Positions 20,040 through 30,859 of a stretch of DNA of 64,000 nucleotides are shown here, piece by piece. Numbering within the stretch: the stretch's first letter is position 1; each line of letters starts with the position of its first letter. Origin of the DNA: Astropecten irregularis. Its lineage: Eukaryota; Echinodermata; Asteroidea; Paxillosida; Astropectinidae. The translations under genes and the position numbers were made by a program. Below the pieces are notes generated by a model. The model was not told the origin of the DNA and ran no database searches. It was given only the letters and a program-made list of their open reading frames with translations. The stretch covers positions 16,182,001-16,246,000 of the forward strand of contig OZ020244.1 in the NCBI GenBank assembly GCA_963971285.1. The letters run 5' to 3'.

Positions 20040-23003
20040 TCAGTCAATGTTGATGAACTCCACATAGCGTTTGGGGAAGAAGACATGACGACCAGAGCGG
20101 GTTGTCTTTGCAACAGGAGGCGATGAAGGTGGTGCTGAAGGTGGAGGAGGTGGTGCAGGTGACGGTGTGGATGTGGTCATCCTCGTAGATGGAGGGATGA
20201 TGGTGGGTTGGGCATCAGTTGAGCTGAAGGTGGCGGGACTACTGTCAGATTTGTCATCCAGATATGCTACCTTGAGGCGATCAATGCTGACCCGTTCGCG
20301 CTTGTTGGCGATGGACAGAGTGAAGAACTTGTCGTTGCGGCTGAGGACGGGGAAGGGCCCGTTGTATGGTGGTTGGAGGGGTTTGCGGACAGCATCACAG
20401 CGAACATAAACATGAGTGCATGTGTGAAGGTCCTTGGGCACACGGGCAGCCGTGGATGTGACTCGACGTGGCGAGGCTGGTGAAAGCTGCGACATGTGAT
20501 CAGTGAGGCGGTCCACGAACAACTCAAGATCCAAAAGGGGCGTATCGGAAGATGGAGAGACGAACTGACCAGGGAGGCGCAAGGTAGTACCAAACACCAG
20601 TTCAGCTGGAGAGCATCCCATGTCAGATTTGATGGTGGAGCGAATACCCAGTAGAGTAATGGGGAGGTATTCTATCCATCGAGAAGGGTCAAGATGGGAC
20701 TTCAGCGATGCTTTGAGCTGTCGATGGAAACGCTCTACGATGCCATTGCATTGTGGGTGATAAGACGTCGTTCGCGTGCGAGTAGCGTCAAGAAGTTTGG
20801 TGAGATTGCTGAACAGTGCAGATTCGAACTGACGTCCTCTGTCCGTGGTGATAGTGGCTGGGGCTCCGAATACGGAAACCCATCTGTCAACGAAAGCCTT
20901 GGCTACAGTCTCTGCAGTGATGTCACTGATGGGTATTGCCTCTGGCCATCGTGTGAAGCGATCAATGCAGGTGAGAAGGTATGAAAGGCCATTAGATGTA
21001 GGGAGTGGCCCAACGAGGTCGATGTGGACATGTTGGAAACGGGCGTCTGGTGTGCGGAAGGTGCCAAGTTGAGCTTTGGTATGACGATGGACCTTTGAGC
21101 GTTGGCATGAAGAACATGTCCGAGCCCAATGGTGGATATCGCGTTTGACACCTGGCCATACATAGCGAGCTGTGATGAGCTTCTCCGTGGCTCTGGCGCC
21201 TGGGTGAGATAACCCATGAATGGCATGGAACACCTTGCGTCGATGCTTGGCAGGGATGACTGGACGTGGGTTGTCTGTCGAGATGTCACAAAGGATGGTG
21301 CCATCAGCTGTGGGAAGGGGGAAGCTCTTGAGAATTAGGCTCGAAGTAGCTTGTTGCAAACCTGCAATCTCGTCATCCCCAACCTGGTCAGCGGCAATCT
21401 GGGCAAAGTCGATCGTGTCGTCGAATATGGCACCGATGTCAGGGCGGGACAGTGCGTCCGCAACAACATTGTCAGTGCCAGCGATGTGACGGATGTCCGA
21501 TGTGAACTGTGAGATGAAATCCAAGTGGCGGATCTCACGAGGAGAGTGTCTGTCTGGCTTGGAATGCAGAGCACGGGTAAGCGGCTTGTGGTCGGTGAAG
21601 ATGCAGAAACGACGTCCCTCAAGCATGTGCCGGAAGTGTCGAATGGCAAGGTACACCGCAAGCAACTCGCGGCCGAAGGTACTGTATCTGGACTCAGCTG
21701 CCGTGAGCTTCCTGGAGAAGAATGCGATGGGTTGATACTCCCCTGGGTTGCCCTGCTGGAGCACTCCGCCGACGGCTGTGTCAGACGCATCGACGACAAG
21801 GCTCAACGGTAAGTCCACGTTTGGATGGACAAGGAGGGTAGTGCTTGACAGAGCATGCTTGATGTCGTCGAAGGCCTGCTGGTGAACAGGTGTCCAGTCA
21901 AGAGGCTTGCGAGGTGTGCTGTCGGGAGCCGCAAGAAGGTCATTCAACGGGGCGAGGATGCGAGCACAGTGAGGGATGAATCTCCTGTAGAAATTGACCA
22001 GGCCGATGAAACCGCGCAACTTCTTGGTCGAAGTTGGACGAGGAAAACCGTTGATGGCTGAGACCTTATCGGCGAGTGGGCGGATGCCATGCTGGTCAAC
22101 GTGATGTCCCAAGAATTGAAGCTGGGGTACGCCAAAGATGCACTTACTTGGGTTGATCACAACGCCATAGCATTGCAACCTGTCAAAGAGAAGACGGAGA
22201 TGCTGCTCGTGCTCTTCGAGCGATGTGCTGGCGACAAGGATGTCATCCATGTACACGTACACGAATGTGAGGCCACGGACGACCATGTCCATGAAACGTT
22301 GAAAAGTCTGGGCCGCATTACGCAAACCAAAAGGCATGCGTACAAATTCGTACAGACCGAATGGTGTGACGATGGCGGTCTTGTGAATGTCGGCCGGGTC
22401 GACTGGAACTTGGTGGTATGCACGAACTAAGTCGATCTTGCTGAAAACTGAGCAACCAGCCAAATTAGATGCAAAGTCCTGCAAGTGGGCGATGGGATAG
22501 CGATCCGGAACTGTGACGCGGTTGAGAGCTCGGTAGTCCCAACACGGACGCCAATCACCAGGGGTCTTTTTGGGGACCATGTGGAGAGGACTGGACCAGT
22601 TGCTGTCTGACGGCCGAATGATACCCAAATCCAACATGTGATTGAATTCGTCCTTTGCGATGGCTAGGCGGTCAGGGGCAAGACGGCGAGGTCTGGCTGT
22701 CACAGGTGGGCCAGTCGTAACGATGCAGTGGGTGATATCATGGCGAATGGGTGCATTTGCGGATGGTGTTTGAGTGAGTTGTGGAAAGTCTTTAAGGAGC
22801 AAATGATATGGTGACTCACCGGTGGGCTGGAATAAGACCGGGCTGACAGGTGTGTCTGGAGCAGCAATTCCTGAGACTGACATGCTGGTGGTGGTGTCAA
22901 TAACCTGCGTCTGAAAACATCTACGAGAAGACCGTAGTGATGGAGGAAGTCGGCGCCCAATATCGGTGTAGGTGTATCCGCCAGAAAGAAAACCCAGCGA
23001 CAT
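20040..23003 (-). CDS. Gypsy Pol: reverse transcriptase, RNase H, integrase
   Basis: This open frame of up to 987 codons is intact from the RT through the integrase C-terminus. RT spans about residues 110-290, with the YMDDIL active site near 251. RNase H spans about 370-490, with the TDHKPL word near 467 and NVVADALSR following. The integrase has an HHCC zinc region (about 592-635, [10 protein letters not shown] and CSSCQRS) and core acidic residues in HIDLVGP (near 657), [10 protein letters not shown] (near 719) and GIVERFHRQ (near 754). It ends in a proline-rich tail. The first ~30 residues are out-of-frame protease sequence, so the annotated ATG is not biological; translation would come from the gag-pro frame. 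Product acts in cytoplasmic reverse transcription and nuclear integration. No internal stop is seen. Confidence 0.93.
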   Translation of the reverse strand: MSLGFLSGGYTYTDIGRRLPPSLRSSRRCFQTQVIDTTTSMSVSGIAAPDTPVSPVLFQPTGESPYHLLLKDFPQLTQTPSANAPIRHDITHCIVTTGPPVTARPRRLAPDRLAIAKDEFNHMLDLGIIRPSDSNWSSPLHMVPKKTPGDWRPCWDYRALNRVTVPDRYPIAHLQDFASNLAGCSVFSKIDLVRAYHQVPVDPADIHKTAIVTPFGLYEFVRMPFGLRNAAQTFQRFMDMVVRGLTFVYVYMDDILVASTSLEEHEQHLRLLFDRLQCYGVVINPSKCIFGVPQLQFLGHHVDQHGIRPLADKVSAINGFPRPTSTKKLRGFIGLVNFYRRFIPHCARILAPLNDLLAAPDSTPRKPLDWTPVHQQAFDDIKHALSSTTLLVHPNVDLPLSLVVDASDTAVGGVLQQGNPGEYQPIAFFSRKLTAAESRYSTFGRELLAVYLAIRHFRHMLEGRRFCIFTDHKPLTRALHSKPDRHSPREIRHLDFISQFTSDIRHIAGTDNVVADALSRPDIGAIFDDTIDFAQIAADQVGDDEIAGLQQATSSLILKSFPLPTADGTILCDISTDNPRPVIPAKHRRKVFHAIHGLSHPGARATEKLITARYVWPGVKRDIHHWARTCSSCQRSKVHRHTKAQLGTFRTPDARFQHVHIDLVGPLPTSNGLSYLLTCIDRFTRWPEAIPISDITAETVAKAFVDRWVSVFGAPATITTDRGRQFESALFSNLTKLLDATRTRTTSYHPQCNGIVERFHRQLKASLKSHLDPSRWIEYLPITLLGIRSTIKSDMGCSPAELVFGTTLRLPGQFVSPSSDTPLLDLELFVDRLTDHMSQLSPASPRRVTSTAARVPKDLHTCTHVYVRCDAVRKPLQPPYNGPFPVLSRNDKFFTLSIANKRERVSIDRLKVAYLDDKSDSSPATFSSTDAQPTIIPPSTRMTTSTPSPAPPPPPSAPPSSPPVAKTTRSGRHVFFPKRYVEFINID

Positions 23004-23326
23004 GTACGTCTGAGGCCAATGTCGAATGTCACAGATCGTTGACCGTAAGTGGGTATGCTTGTACCGTTGGCAGCCTGCAGAGTGAAGGAGGACGGGTGTT
23101 TCCGGTCGACTGAGCTGGGTGGGCAGATGCTGACAGCTGCCCCCGTGTCTACCAGGAATTTCCGTCTATTGTGAGGATCATAGATGAAGAACAGGCGGCC
23201 AGGTTTGGTACCAGGAGGAAGTGCCGCAGCTATCCCCTGGTGGACTCGTTTCCCGGCTGAGCGGCATAGGAGCATGGTGGAACACATTTGAGGGCCTCGG
23301 CACCATAGCGGTGGTGATACCAACAC
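22910..23326 (-). pseudogene. Gypsy aspartic protease, shifted frame
   Basis: The frame encodes the retropepsin core: [10 protein letters not shown], with the catalytic DTG near 23148, and [11 protein letters not shown] downstream. It continues for about 70 out-of-frame codons past the true junction. The RT frame picks up near 22905, which implies a one-base indel. Upstream it is also one frame away from Gag; that shift could be programmed or a lesion. Confidence 0.8.
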
Positions 23327-24082
23327 TCGGTCGAAGATGCAGCAGCAGCAGCAGGAGGGGTCGGTGCACGGTCTTTGTTGGTCGGGCGTGGACGACTACG
23401 GCTTTGGCTGCGAGCTCTTGACAGGCGTTTGAGTTGGGCCTGCATGGAGTTGACCTGCGTTGCTAGGTGGGCAAGTTGGTCGCGAAGTGCCTCGAGATCG
23501 CTAGATGGAGGTGGAGTAGCGCTGGTTGGGGTCACCGCGTTGATAGCCGGAGGCACGTAGACTTCCAGGATGCGGTCTGCAAGGGAGGCTAACTGGTCCA
23601 GGGGGACCGTGTCACGGGAGGAGGCAAGCACAAGTTGAGCGTTTGCGGGAAGGCGTTGGAGAAATAACTGCTTGAAGATCCCCTATTCTAGCTTCCTTTC
23701 GCCCAGGAGTTGACGCATACGGCGCAGCAACTGTGAGGGCTTCCTATCCCCGAGCTCCTCCTCGGTGAGTAGCAGCTGAAGGCGCTTCTGCTCAGAGGCA
23801 GAAGTGCTTCCTTAAGCTTCTGGTAGGGGTTTTCTGCAGGGGGCTGATGACCAAATCCCGTACCTCCTGGATGATCTCAGGCTGGACTGAAGCAAGGATA
23901 TGGGAGAACTTTGTGTCCTCACGATGGATGCCTCGAGTGTGGAATTGAGCCTCTGCTTGGGCGAACCAAATCAAGGGGTCGGCTGGCCAAAAAGGTGGCA
24001 GTTTGAGGGAGAGAGCCCCTATCTGTGGCTTGTCTGCAAGATTTGGAGCAGCCGCAGCCGCCGGAACGGCAGCTTGTTCCAT
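23230..24082 (-). pseudogene. Gypsy gag, disrupted
   Basis: Gag starts at 24082 with an Ala-rich N-terminus and the word KLPPFWPADPLIWFAQAEAQF, typical of Gypsy capsids. The frame is lost twice between about 23850 and 23805 (one near a C run, one near 'cttctgcctctg'). A TAG stop then interrupts it at 23683-23685 before the last stretch, which carries the CHCC box (CWYH...C...C, about 23284-23332). These lesions make the copy non-autonomous. Confidence 0.85.
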
Positions 24083-24184
24083 TGTGAATGATCACAGATG
24101 ACAGGGACAATGCTGGCAACTGTAGAAATGGCCGCGAAATGTGACCGTGAAGCTCAAAATGTCGGCGAAATACGGCGCAAAAGT

Positions 24185-24202
24185 TCAATGTCTGGGTCAC
24201 CA
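24185..24202 (-). promoter_or_regulatory. Primer-binding site, tRNA-Trp type
   Basis: Two bases inside the 5' LTR the minus strand reads TGGTGACCCAGACATT. From memory the tRNA-Trp complement is TGGTGACCCCGACGT, so the match is good with two differences. CsRn1-type elements are known to use tRNA-Trp. Confidence 0.75.
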
Positions 24203-24204
24203 AT

Positions 24205-24695
24205 TGTGGGAGAATGAAGGAGTGATAAGATGGATAATCAATGTTTGTTAATGTCAACACTCACCCACTTAAATATCCTGGTATTGAACGGCAATACGAA
24301 CGGGTGATCCGCTATTAGCGAGTGGTAGTCGATCCATACAGTGCGTACACATACGCACAGCGTTCAATGGGGCGAACTCAGTTACGACGGTCTGCTGGGG
24401 CGAATTGCCCGACCACACACGTGCGTGGGTTCGAGACCGAGAATTCCTCTTTACTTAAGAGTCAGTTAATAATTAACCGTCACTGCACGGTTCACGATAA
24501 ACACGAAGATAAAACAATTCTCCTCAAATGGGAAGAGTAACAAATTATGCGCGAAAACTCGCGAAAAGGTTGAAAGTTGATGAACAAAACTCCGTAGCAA
24601 CCGTGTGCAACAAAACAATATGGCGGAAGGGAAGTCATTAACATATTGAGTTTCGTGCTGCTTTGCGTGACCTTTGTAGGTCAAGGGTCACTACA
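24205..24695 (-). repeat. 5' LTR, 491 bp
   Basis: Uninterrupted LTR with TG...CA ends. It differs from the other LTR by only about seven changes, so the insertion is fairly young on the neutral clock. Confidence 0.95.
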
Positions 24696-24699
24696 AATG

Positions 24700-25675
24700 C
24701 TTTATGAAATAAAAATGTTTGTTTTTGTGTATATTTCAGTGAGTAGTGCGAGGTACATATAAACCAGCGTCTGTTGCGATTGCCATAATATGTTTGAAGA
24801 GGATTTCGGTTAACAAATAATTTGATGTAAAGGCTAACGTTATGAACTTGGGTACGTAGGCCTATTGTGACAATGACTAACTTATGCTTCCTGAGTAATG
24901 TCTTGTTATGTTGTTGTGGTTCAGTGTATATGAACATGGTCATGCTATAGCTATGGTCAGTTTGGATTATTGCCTATGTGGGATCTTGTATAGTTTTGCC
25001 TCAATTGGAATCTATCCATCCATGGGGGGTCTAGCCATTCATTTATGTCATAAATTAAACATGGATGATAACAATTAACGTTAATTCAATAATTATTTTA
25101 TTAATTAATGTTCAGTATAATCATTGTCATGGAGAAATGACTCCTCATTAATTTAGGACGTCTACATATTTACTTATTTTTCCTTTTTTTTTACATAAAC
25201 ATTATATCCTTCATACCTGTACATTATTGTGCTGTAGCACACTTTTTGACTGTTGGGTTTATAACCAGTGGCTACTTATCTCACTTGTGTTTGAATCATA
25301 TTCAACATTTTATGTAAATTGAAGGATTTTTAGTCAATGGTTTATATTTCTGTTATTGATTTGTTTGATTGAGTCTGTCAATGCTAATATTCTTAATAAG
25401 ATAATTATGAAAATCATGATGAATTCTTGTACTTTTTTGCACTTGTCCAGTACACAAAAGTTATTCTTTTTGTTCTGATTATGTATTGGTGTTTTGAAGT
25501 AAAATCTGCATTTTATACTATACTTGGACATTTATGTCACTTGTGTATGTCACTTGAACAGCATTTCAGTATAGAGGAAATCAAACAGTGTCTTTGTACA
25601 GTAACTTGTTAACAAAAATTATGAAAAACCTTGAACAAGGTAGTATATGAATATGATTTGAAATAAACAACTACG
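24700..25675. other. Non-coding AT-rich stretch
   Basis: No supported gene or RNA. It may include the 5' untranslated part of the following Helentron, but no terminus could be recognised. Confidence 0.4.
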
Positions 25676-25679
25676 CAAG

Positions 25680-25862
25680 GCCTCTGAAGTTGACGGGAAT
25701 TGCTCAAGTCAAGAAGACCAAAGAAACCTGATTGAAGGAGGACTTGAACCTGCAACCTCCCGGTTACTGAACCAGCACTCGACTGACCTGCATTTTCCAG
25801 CCCTACATTTGGCAGTGTCCTAAATTGTACTTTTTTGGTTTTCAGTCAGAAGCTATGAAAGC
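25680..25862 (-). mobile_element. tRNA-derived SINE
   Basis: Reverse complement has GGTTCAAGTCC (B-box match) preceded by 'agtcgagtgctggttcagta', giving tRNA-like spacing. It shares 'cagccctaca', 'gtgtcctaaat' and 'cagtcagaagctatgaaa' with the SINE at 2100-2290. Confidence 0.65.
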
Positions 25863-26245
25863 AGACATTACTGTATGCTGCTATATCCGAAGGATCAATT
25901 TAATAATTGTAGCAACAAAACTTCAGGAATCTCCCGAAGGGGTCTGGCTTATTTTGTATCAAAACACTTTCAAATAAACCAGAACGGGAACTGACATTAA
26001 TTGATATTCAGAAAACCGAAAACACTGATTGAAGTCATTTAAAACAGAAGAACAAATCACTGACTGAAGCAGTTGAACCTGAAAAACATGAATGATTAAA
26101 AATAATATAAAAGACAACCCTCAATGAATGGGCCATCTTGCTACAGTGTAAGTAGTGTGGGTAAGAAAAACATCCCTTTAATGTGTTGTCTGTCTATTGA
26201 TGTTAAATGTTTGTGTTTTTCTTTTTGATTTGTTTTCAGGACAAA

Positions 26246-28737
26246 ATGCCAAAGTACCAACGAGCCAAGACGATGAAGGATGGGATGGGGATCTGGAGGA
26301 TGAGGAAGCCAGTTCGTGGAGCGTCTGTTTTCTCTCACACTTACATGTTTGTTGCTGACTTCTCTAGCCTTTCTTTTCTCAGCTCTTGTGTTTCTCACTC
26401 TATTTCTGTCTATTCCTCTTTCCTTTCCTTTCCCACTCAAGTCCACACTGGGCTTGTGACTCAAGCACTCTTGCTTGAGGACGTTGTTGAGAACCAGGCA
26501 CCAGTGCATGCTATCAGCAACAGCCATAAAGAGAAGTTGAATAATAAGAAGTTGAATAATAGTCATGGTTTAAAAAGCTATCGTCATGGTTTAAAGAGTT
26601 TTTGTCATGGTTATAAGAAATATGTTGAAAGAATGAGTTACATGGAACGTGAGATAACCCATGAGACGAACGGTGAGGTGAAGTTTGAGACGAGTCATAA
26701 GACATGCCATGAGGAAGGATGTAAGAGTCATGAAAGCAGTCGTGAGGTAAGCAGTCATGAGGTAAGCGGTCATGAGGTAAGCAGTCATGAGGTAAGCAGT
26801 CATGAGGTAAGCAGTCATGGGGTAAGCAGTCATGAGGTAAGCAGTCATGAGGTAAGCAGTCATGAGGTAAGCAATCATGAGGTAAGCAATCATGAGGTAA
26901 GCAGCTGTGGAATGATGCATATGATGGGCTGTGAGAAGAGATGTAAGTTAAGGTTTAGAAGAAGTCATGATAAGAGTCATATGAGAAGATTCAGGAGAGG
27001 TCAGGATAAGTGTAAGAAACTGGTGAGAGGTGTATTCACAATACCATTGAAGCAGAAGTGTCCTCGTACATTGAAGAGACAAGTGATAGCAACATGTACA
27101 TGTTCATATAGTTGGAAGTGCCGTCAACATAGAAATCGAAAGACTCGAACGTGCCAAACAACTGGATACACGGTTCCAAAGCGAGTAAGAATGACAAGAA
27201 AGGCCAGGAAACATGTAATGTATAATTACAGAAGAAATGGGAAATCAATTGAGCAGCGTATGTCAAAGGAGGACATGCAAATACATGAAGAATTAAGGAA
27301 ATCTACATGTTGTCATACAAGAAGATGTATTAGCAAAGTCATCCATATGAGACAGACTGTAAACAGAAAGAGAGGACGGGGCAATGTCTGTGAAATTTCC
27401 AAAGGAGGCAACAAGAGAATTAAGACCTGTGAAGTGACAAAAGAGAAAGTCAAGGAACTGCAAACAGAAAATGATAATGCAAATGTGTGTTGGCTTTGTG
27501 ATAAAAGTGATGGGTGTGGCAAAAGGACGATACAATGTGATAAATGTTGTGTGTGGTTTCATACTATTTGCACTGGTATTTTGGATGTAAACGAACACTT
27601 GATTGGTAAGACATTCACTTGGGTTTGTTGTAAATGTGGACATAGTAATTACTGTGACGCTTTGTTTCATAATTTTGGTATTTGTACAGATGAGAATCAG
27701 TTTGACATGCCGTACAGTGCAGTTGACCAGTACTCAGGTGGACCTCTTGATCAAATGTCTGACAAGGAGAACAGAAGACACAATACACCAAGGACAGGAA
27801 ATGGGTATGTTAAACGAAGTACTGGTGAACGGTCAATAAGACAACAGAGTGGTGGTTACTTCTTAAGAAAGAGAAAATCAAATTCATCTCCTAATAATTC
27901 AAGTCAAGATGAGAAACCTACTACTAATCAAACACAGCCTAGAGAGTCTCCCAAAAAGTGTGCAAGACGTCGCAATAACAAATCCCTTCCCCACACTAAT
28001 GACACTAGCAAATCAGAAAAAATGCAATCTAATGATGTGGTAAAGCCTTCTAAGATACAGTGTTGTCAGACAGTGAATAGTAGACAAGTTGATCAATCTA
28101 TTGTTGCACAAGGCAGCTGTCATCAAGGAGATATACGGTTTGGAAGAAATATTGAAAAGCAATGTGTAGCCATGTCCTTGAGTGCAATTATGAAAAGCCA
28201 GACCAAATGTATGAATAATTGGGGAAGGAATGACATGGACAATGTGCTTAACACTGGCAATGAACTGTATGGATTTTTGCAGCAAAGTTCAACAATGAAT
28301 AATGATTATCTGCTTATTAATGAATTACCAACTGATTTGAATGTATATAAAAACAACTTTAGCATGATTTATGCGGAACCTGTAGTAGGAACATTCAATG
28401 AACAGGATTCAACTTTGGCAGAGGTCAACATGATTTCACTGAAACCAGCTATAGAACAATCAATTCAGAAATATGAAGCTTGTTTCATATGTTTTCATGG
28501 AAACACTTTTGCAGTGATTTTTCAAGATGGAATTTATTATGTATTTGATTCACATTCCAGAAATGTTCATGGCCAGCAAGTTCAAGATAGGACAAGCATT
28601 TTGCTCCGTTCATCAACATGGCAAGGTGTGTACAGGTATTGTACTGAACTTGGACATTCTATGAATCTGTCTGATAGTGAGCAATTTAAATTTACAGGTG
28701 TTAATATTTGCATTAGCCATGACAACAGTATATGTGT
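26246..28737 (+). CDS. Helentron ORF: PHD finger plus C76-like protease domain
   Basis: The frame is open from 26207; I prefer the ATG at 26246 because tttgttttcag lies just before it and may be an intron acceptor. Features in order: an imperfect SSHEV pentapeptide array (26735-26905), a long basic, cysteine-rich region without known domain, a C4HC3 PHD finger (27484-27645, CWLCDKSD...CDKCCVWFHTIC...CCKC), a low-complexity basic stretch, then a domain (28105-28700) with HQGDIRFG, KQCVAMSLSAI and VFDSHSRN. The Cys and the DSH pair match the layout of the C76/UL36-type deubiquitinase fold, also seen in several animal transposons. This assignment is by motif only. Frame is lost near 28735, where the OTU frame continues. 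Confidence 0.75.
26735..26905 (+). repeat. 15-bp tandem repeat encoding SSHEV
   Basis: About a dozen units of 'gaggtaagcagtcat' in phase with the reading frame, so each adds one SSHEV pentapeptide. Every unit contains GAG|GTAAGC, a strong splice-donor consensus. The opposite strand is also open over the array, but only because the unit length is a multiple of three. Confidence 0.9.
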
Positions 28738-29703
28738 AGTGATGAACACATTGACAGTTCTAACAGTGCTTGCACCAGTAGTTGTACACACGGTGTAGAA
28801 ACTCATTGTTTAAATGAGACAGTGGGAACGAATAATGCCGTAAACAATAAAGGAAATGATGGGGTTGAAGAAGAAACTGCACACAGTGTTTTGTTTGATG
28901 ATGTAAATGCCACTGGTTTTGATCAGGAATTAAGTAATGGTGACAAGAGTGATAATGATTTAGAAATAATACAAGTTACTGAACCAGTTGCTTTGAACTT
29001 TTTGCCACTAGCTAAAGAAAGGAAGATTACATTGTGTCAAAAATTTGGTGTGAGCAAAGTATGTTTGAATACTGATGAGATTTCCACAAGATGTGAGAAC
29101 ATGGGAAGACCTGACACTGTAAGGAAGATTAGAGGTGATGGGAACTGTTTCTTTAGAGCCATTTCTTGTGCTATATCAGGAACTGAAGAAAATCGTAGAC
29201 ATGTTAGAACTCTTACTATTAACCATTTGCTGAAGTATGCTGAAAAATTTAGGTGTTTTTTAAGAGAAGGTTTTTGTACAGTGGAAGATTATGTGGTTAG
29301 GCAGAGGTTGTTTCATAATGGTACATGGGCCACAGAGGTAGAAATCATAGCAATGGTTGACATGTTGGGTGTTGATTTATACACGTATAGTGAGGCAAAT
29401 AAGTGGTATTTGTTTTCTCGTTCATTCAGCAATACCGAGAGATTGTCAGATTGTGGAATTTATTTGTATCATAAAAATGAAGTTCACTATGATTTAGTTG
29501 TGAATGTTCATGAACTTGTTTCAAGTTATCCAGGTGATGTAGAAAGCTGTTGTAACAGAGATTTGTTGTCTGAAGGTACTTGTATGGACTCACTCAGTAA
29601 TGTTCATGTAAATCAAAGTAACAATAGATGTGAAGATATGGAAACGCATTCTCAGCCTAAGAGAAAGAGACGTAAACGTGTTAATGTGGCATTGAAACGG
29701 AAA
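28738..29703 (+). CDS. Helentron OTU cysteine protease segment
   Basis: The open frame carries an OTU fold. Catalytic loop DGNCFFRAIS lies at about 29134-29163 and the C-terminal histidine in NEVHYDLVV at about 29485. OTU enzymes cleave ubiquitin or ubiquitin-like chains, and an OTU domain N-terminal to Rep is a recurrent Helentron feature. The segment follows the C76-like domain after a frameshift near 28735. It ends at an in-frame TAA (29704-29706), beyond which the same frame stays open in lysine-rich sequence, so the stop is a lesion and not the true end. Confidence 0.85.
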
Positions 29704-29706
29704 TAA

Positions 29707-30420
29707 AAGAGAGATAAAGAAAGAGAAACATACAATAAAACAAGAAATACAAACATTGTTGATGAGAAAAGTGCATACAAGGAAAAGAAAAATTATGCTA
29801 AAAGACAGAAATATGCTAATTGTAAAGAGTTCAGAGTAAGTGTACTTGAATACGACAGGAACAAATATGCAGAAAATGGTGTTCAAAAAAGGAAATTGTT
29901 AAAGGAGAAGTATCACAAAGATAGTGTGTATAGAGAAAGAAAGCTTAACCATGACAAAACTAAGTATCGCAAAGATAGTGTACGCAGAGAAACTAAGATT
30001 AACACAGAAAAAAAAAGTATAAAAAGGATAGAGTACACAGAGAAAGAAAAATTAAGAGTGGAAAAAAGAAGTATGGCGAAGATAGTGTACACAGAGAAAG
30101 AAAACTTAATTGTGATAAAACTAAGTATCACAAAGAAAGTGTACATAGACAAAGAAAAGTTGATAGAGAAAAAAAGAAGGATCGCAAGGATAGTGTCCAT
30201 AGGCAAGAAAAATTCAATCATACCAAAGCCAGGTATTATGAAGATGCTGTATATAGGCAGAAAACAATTAACCGTGCAAAAACCTCATCAACAACAAAAT
30301 ATCATAGTAATCAAGTATACAGAAATGCTGTGATTAACTCCATAAAGAAAAGGTATTGGAGTAATCATGTATATAAAGCAAATTTGATAAAAAAAATTGA
30401 AATGCAAGTAACGCCAAGAT
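29707..30420 (+). pseudogene. Helentron charged repeat region (KYxxDSVHREKKLN type)
   Basis: About 12 imperfect 14-15-residue repeats of the form K-Y-x-x-D-S-V-x-R-E-x-K are spread over two frames. The frame changes at a run of nine adenines (30008-30016), after which the shifted frame reads the same kind of repeat. A second frame change lies near 30415. Such Lys/Arg/Asp/Tyr repeats often precede the Rep domain in animal Helitrons; their role is unknown. Confidence 0.7.
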
Positions 30421-30859
30421 GCAAATTATCGTAAGAAAATAAAGCAGAGGGTTTTAAGAGAAAGACGTATAAAATCTCAACAAGCAAGGAACATGAGGAA
30501 TGTTATCAGAAATTGGAGGAATGAAGTGTCAACTGGACCTGAGTATGTTTGTGCAGTTTGTTGCAAACTTTTGTTTAAGAAACAAGTTATTAGATGCAAT
30601 AAAGAAATATACAGCAAGATAAGTTGTATATCTGACAAATATTTACATAAATGTCTATGTACAAAACAGTGTGGAAATTAATGTCTTGTATCAAAATCTA
30701 GCAGGTCTAGATTATGGATATGTTACACATGTCATAGGACATTACTACAGAAAAAAGTACCTGTAGAAGCATGTACCAATAATTTGGAATTGCTAGACAT
30801 TCCACAAGAATTGGATTGTTTGAATATATTAGAGGAACATCTCATTGCAATTAATATAC
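30421..30859 (+). pseudogene. Helentron zinc-finger region before Rep
   Basis: Reads through EYVCAVCCKLLFKK, then CLCTKQC and WICYTCHRTL, a set of CxxC pairs typical of the region N-terminal to Helitron Rep. A TAA stop at 30679-30681 interrupts it. The downstream LEEHLIAINI word is cut by the solo LTR, and its continuation starts immediately after the LTR. Confidence 0.75.

Larger units (their letters stand above)
19063..24695 (-). mobile_element. CsRn1-clade Ty3/Gypsy LTR retrotransposon
   Basis: The full element lies on the minus strand between 4-bp target duplications AATG (19059-19062 and 24696-24699). The two LTRs are TG...CA-bounded and nearly identical once a 418-bp insertion is set aside. 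The primer site begins TGGTGACCC, the complement expected for the 3' end of tRNA-Trp, and Gag has a C-x2-H-x9-C-x3-C box. Both traits are known for the CsRn1 clade. Pol order is protease, RT, RNase H, integrase, typical of Ty3/Gypsy. Gag and the gag-protease and protease-RT junctions carry frame breaks, so this copy is defective although recent. Confidence 0.95.

Noticed and set aside
20167-22430. Several plus-strand frames across the retrotransposon
   Set aside because: They overlap the intact minus-strand pol frame in full and carry no domain.
26591-26920. Antisense frame with repeating YLMTA peptides
   Set aside because: It is the opposite strand of the in-frame SSHEV array; the 15-bp unit keeps both strands open.
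28738-29703. OTU protease as a host gene
   Set aside because: Flanking frames with Rep and helicase continue in order on the same strand, and OTU is a usual Helentron part.
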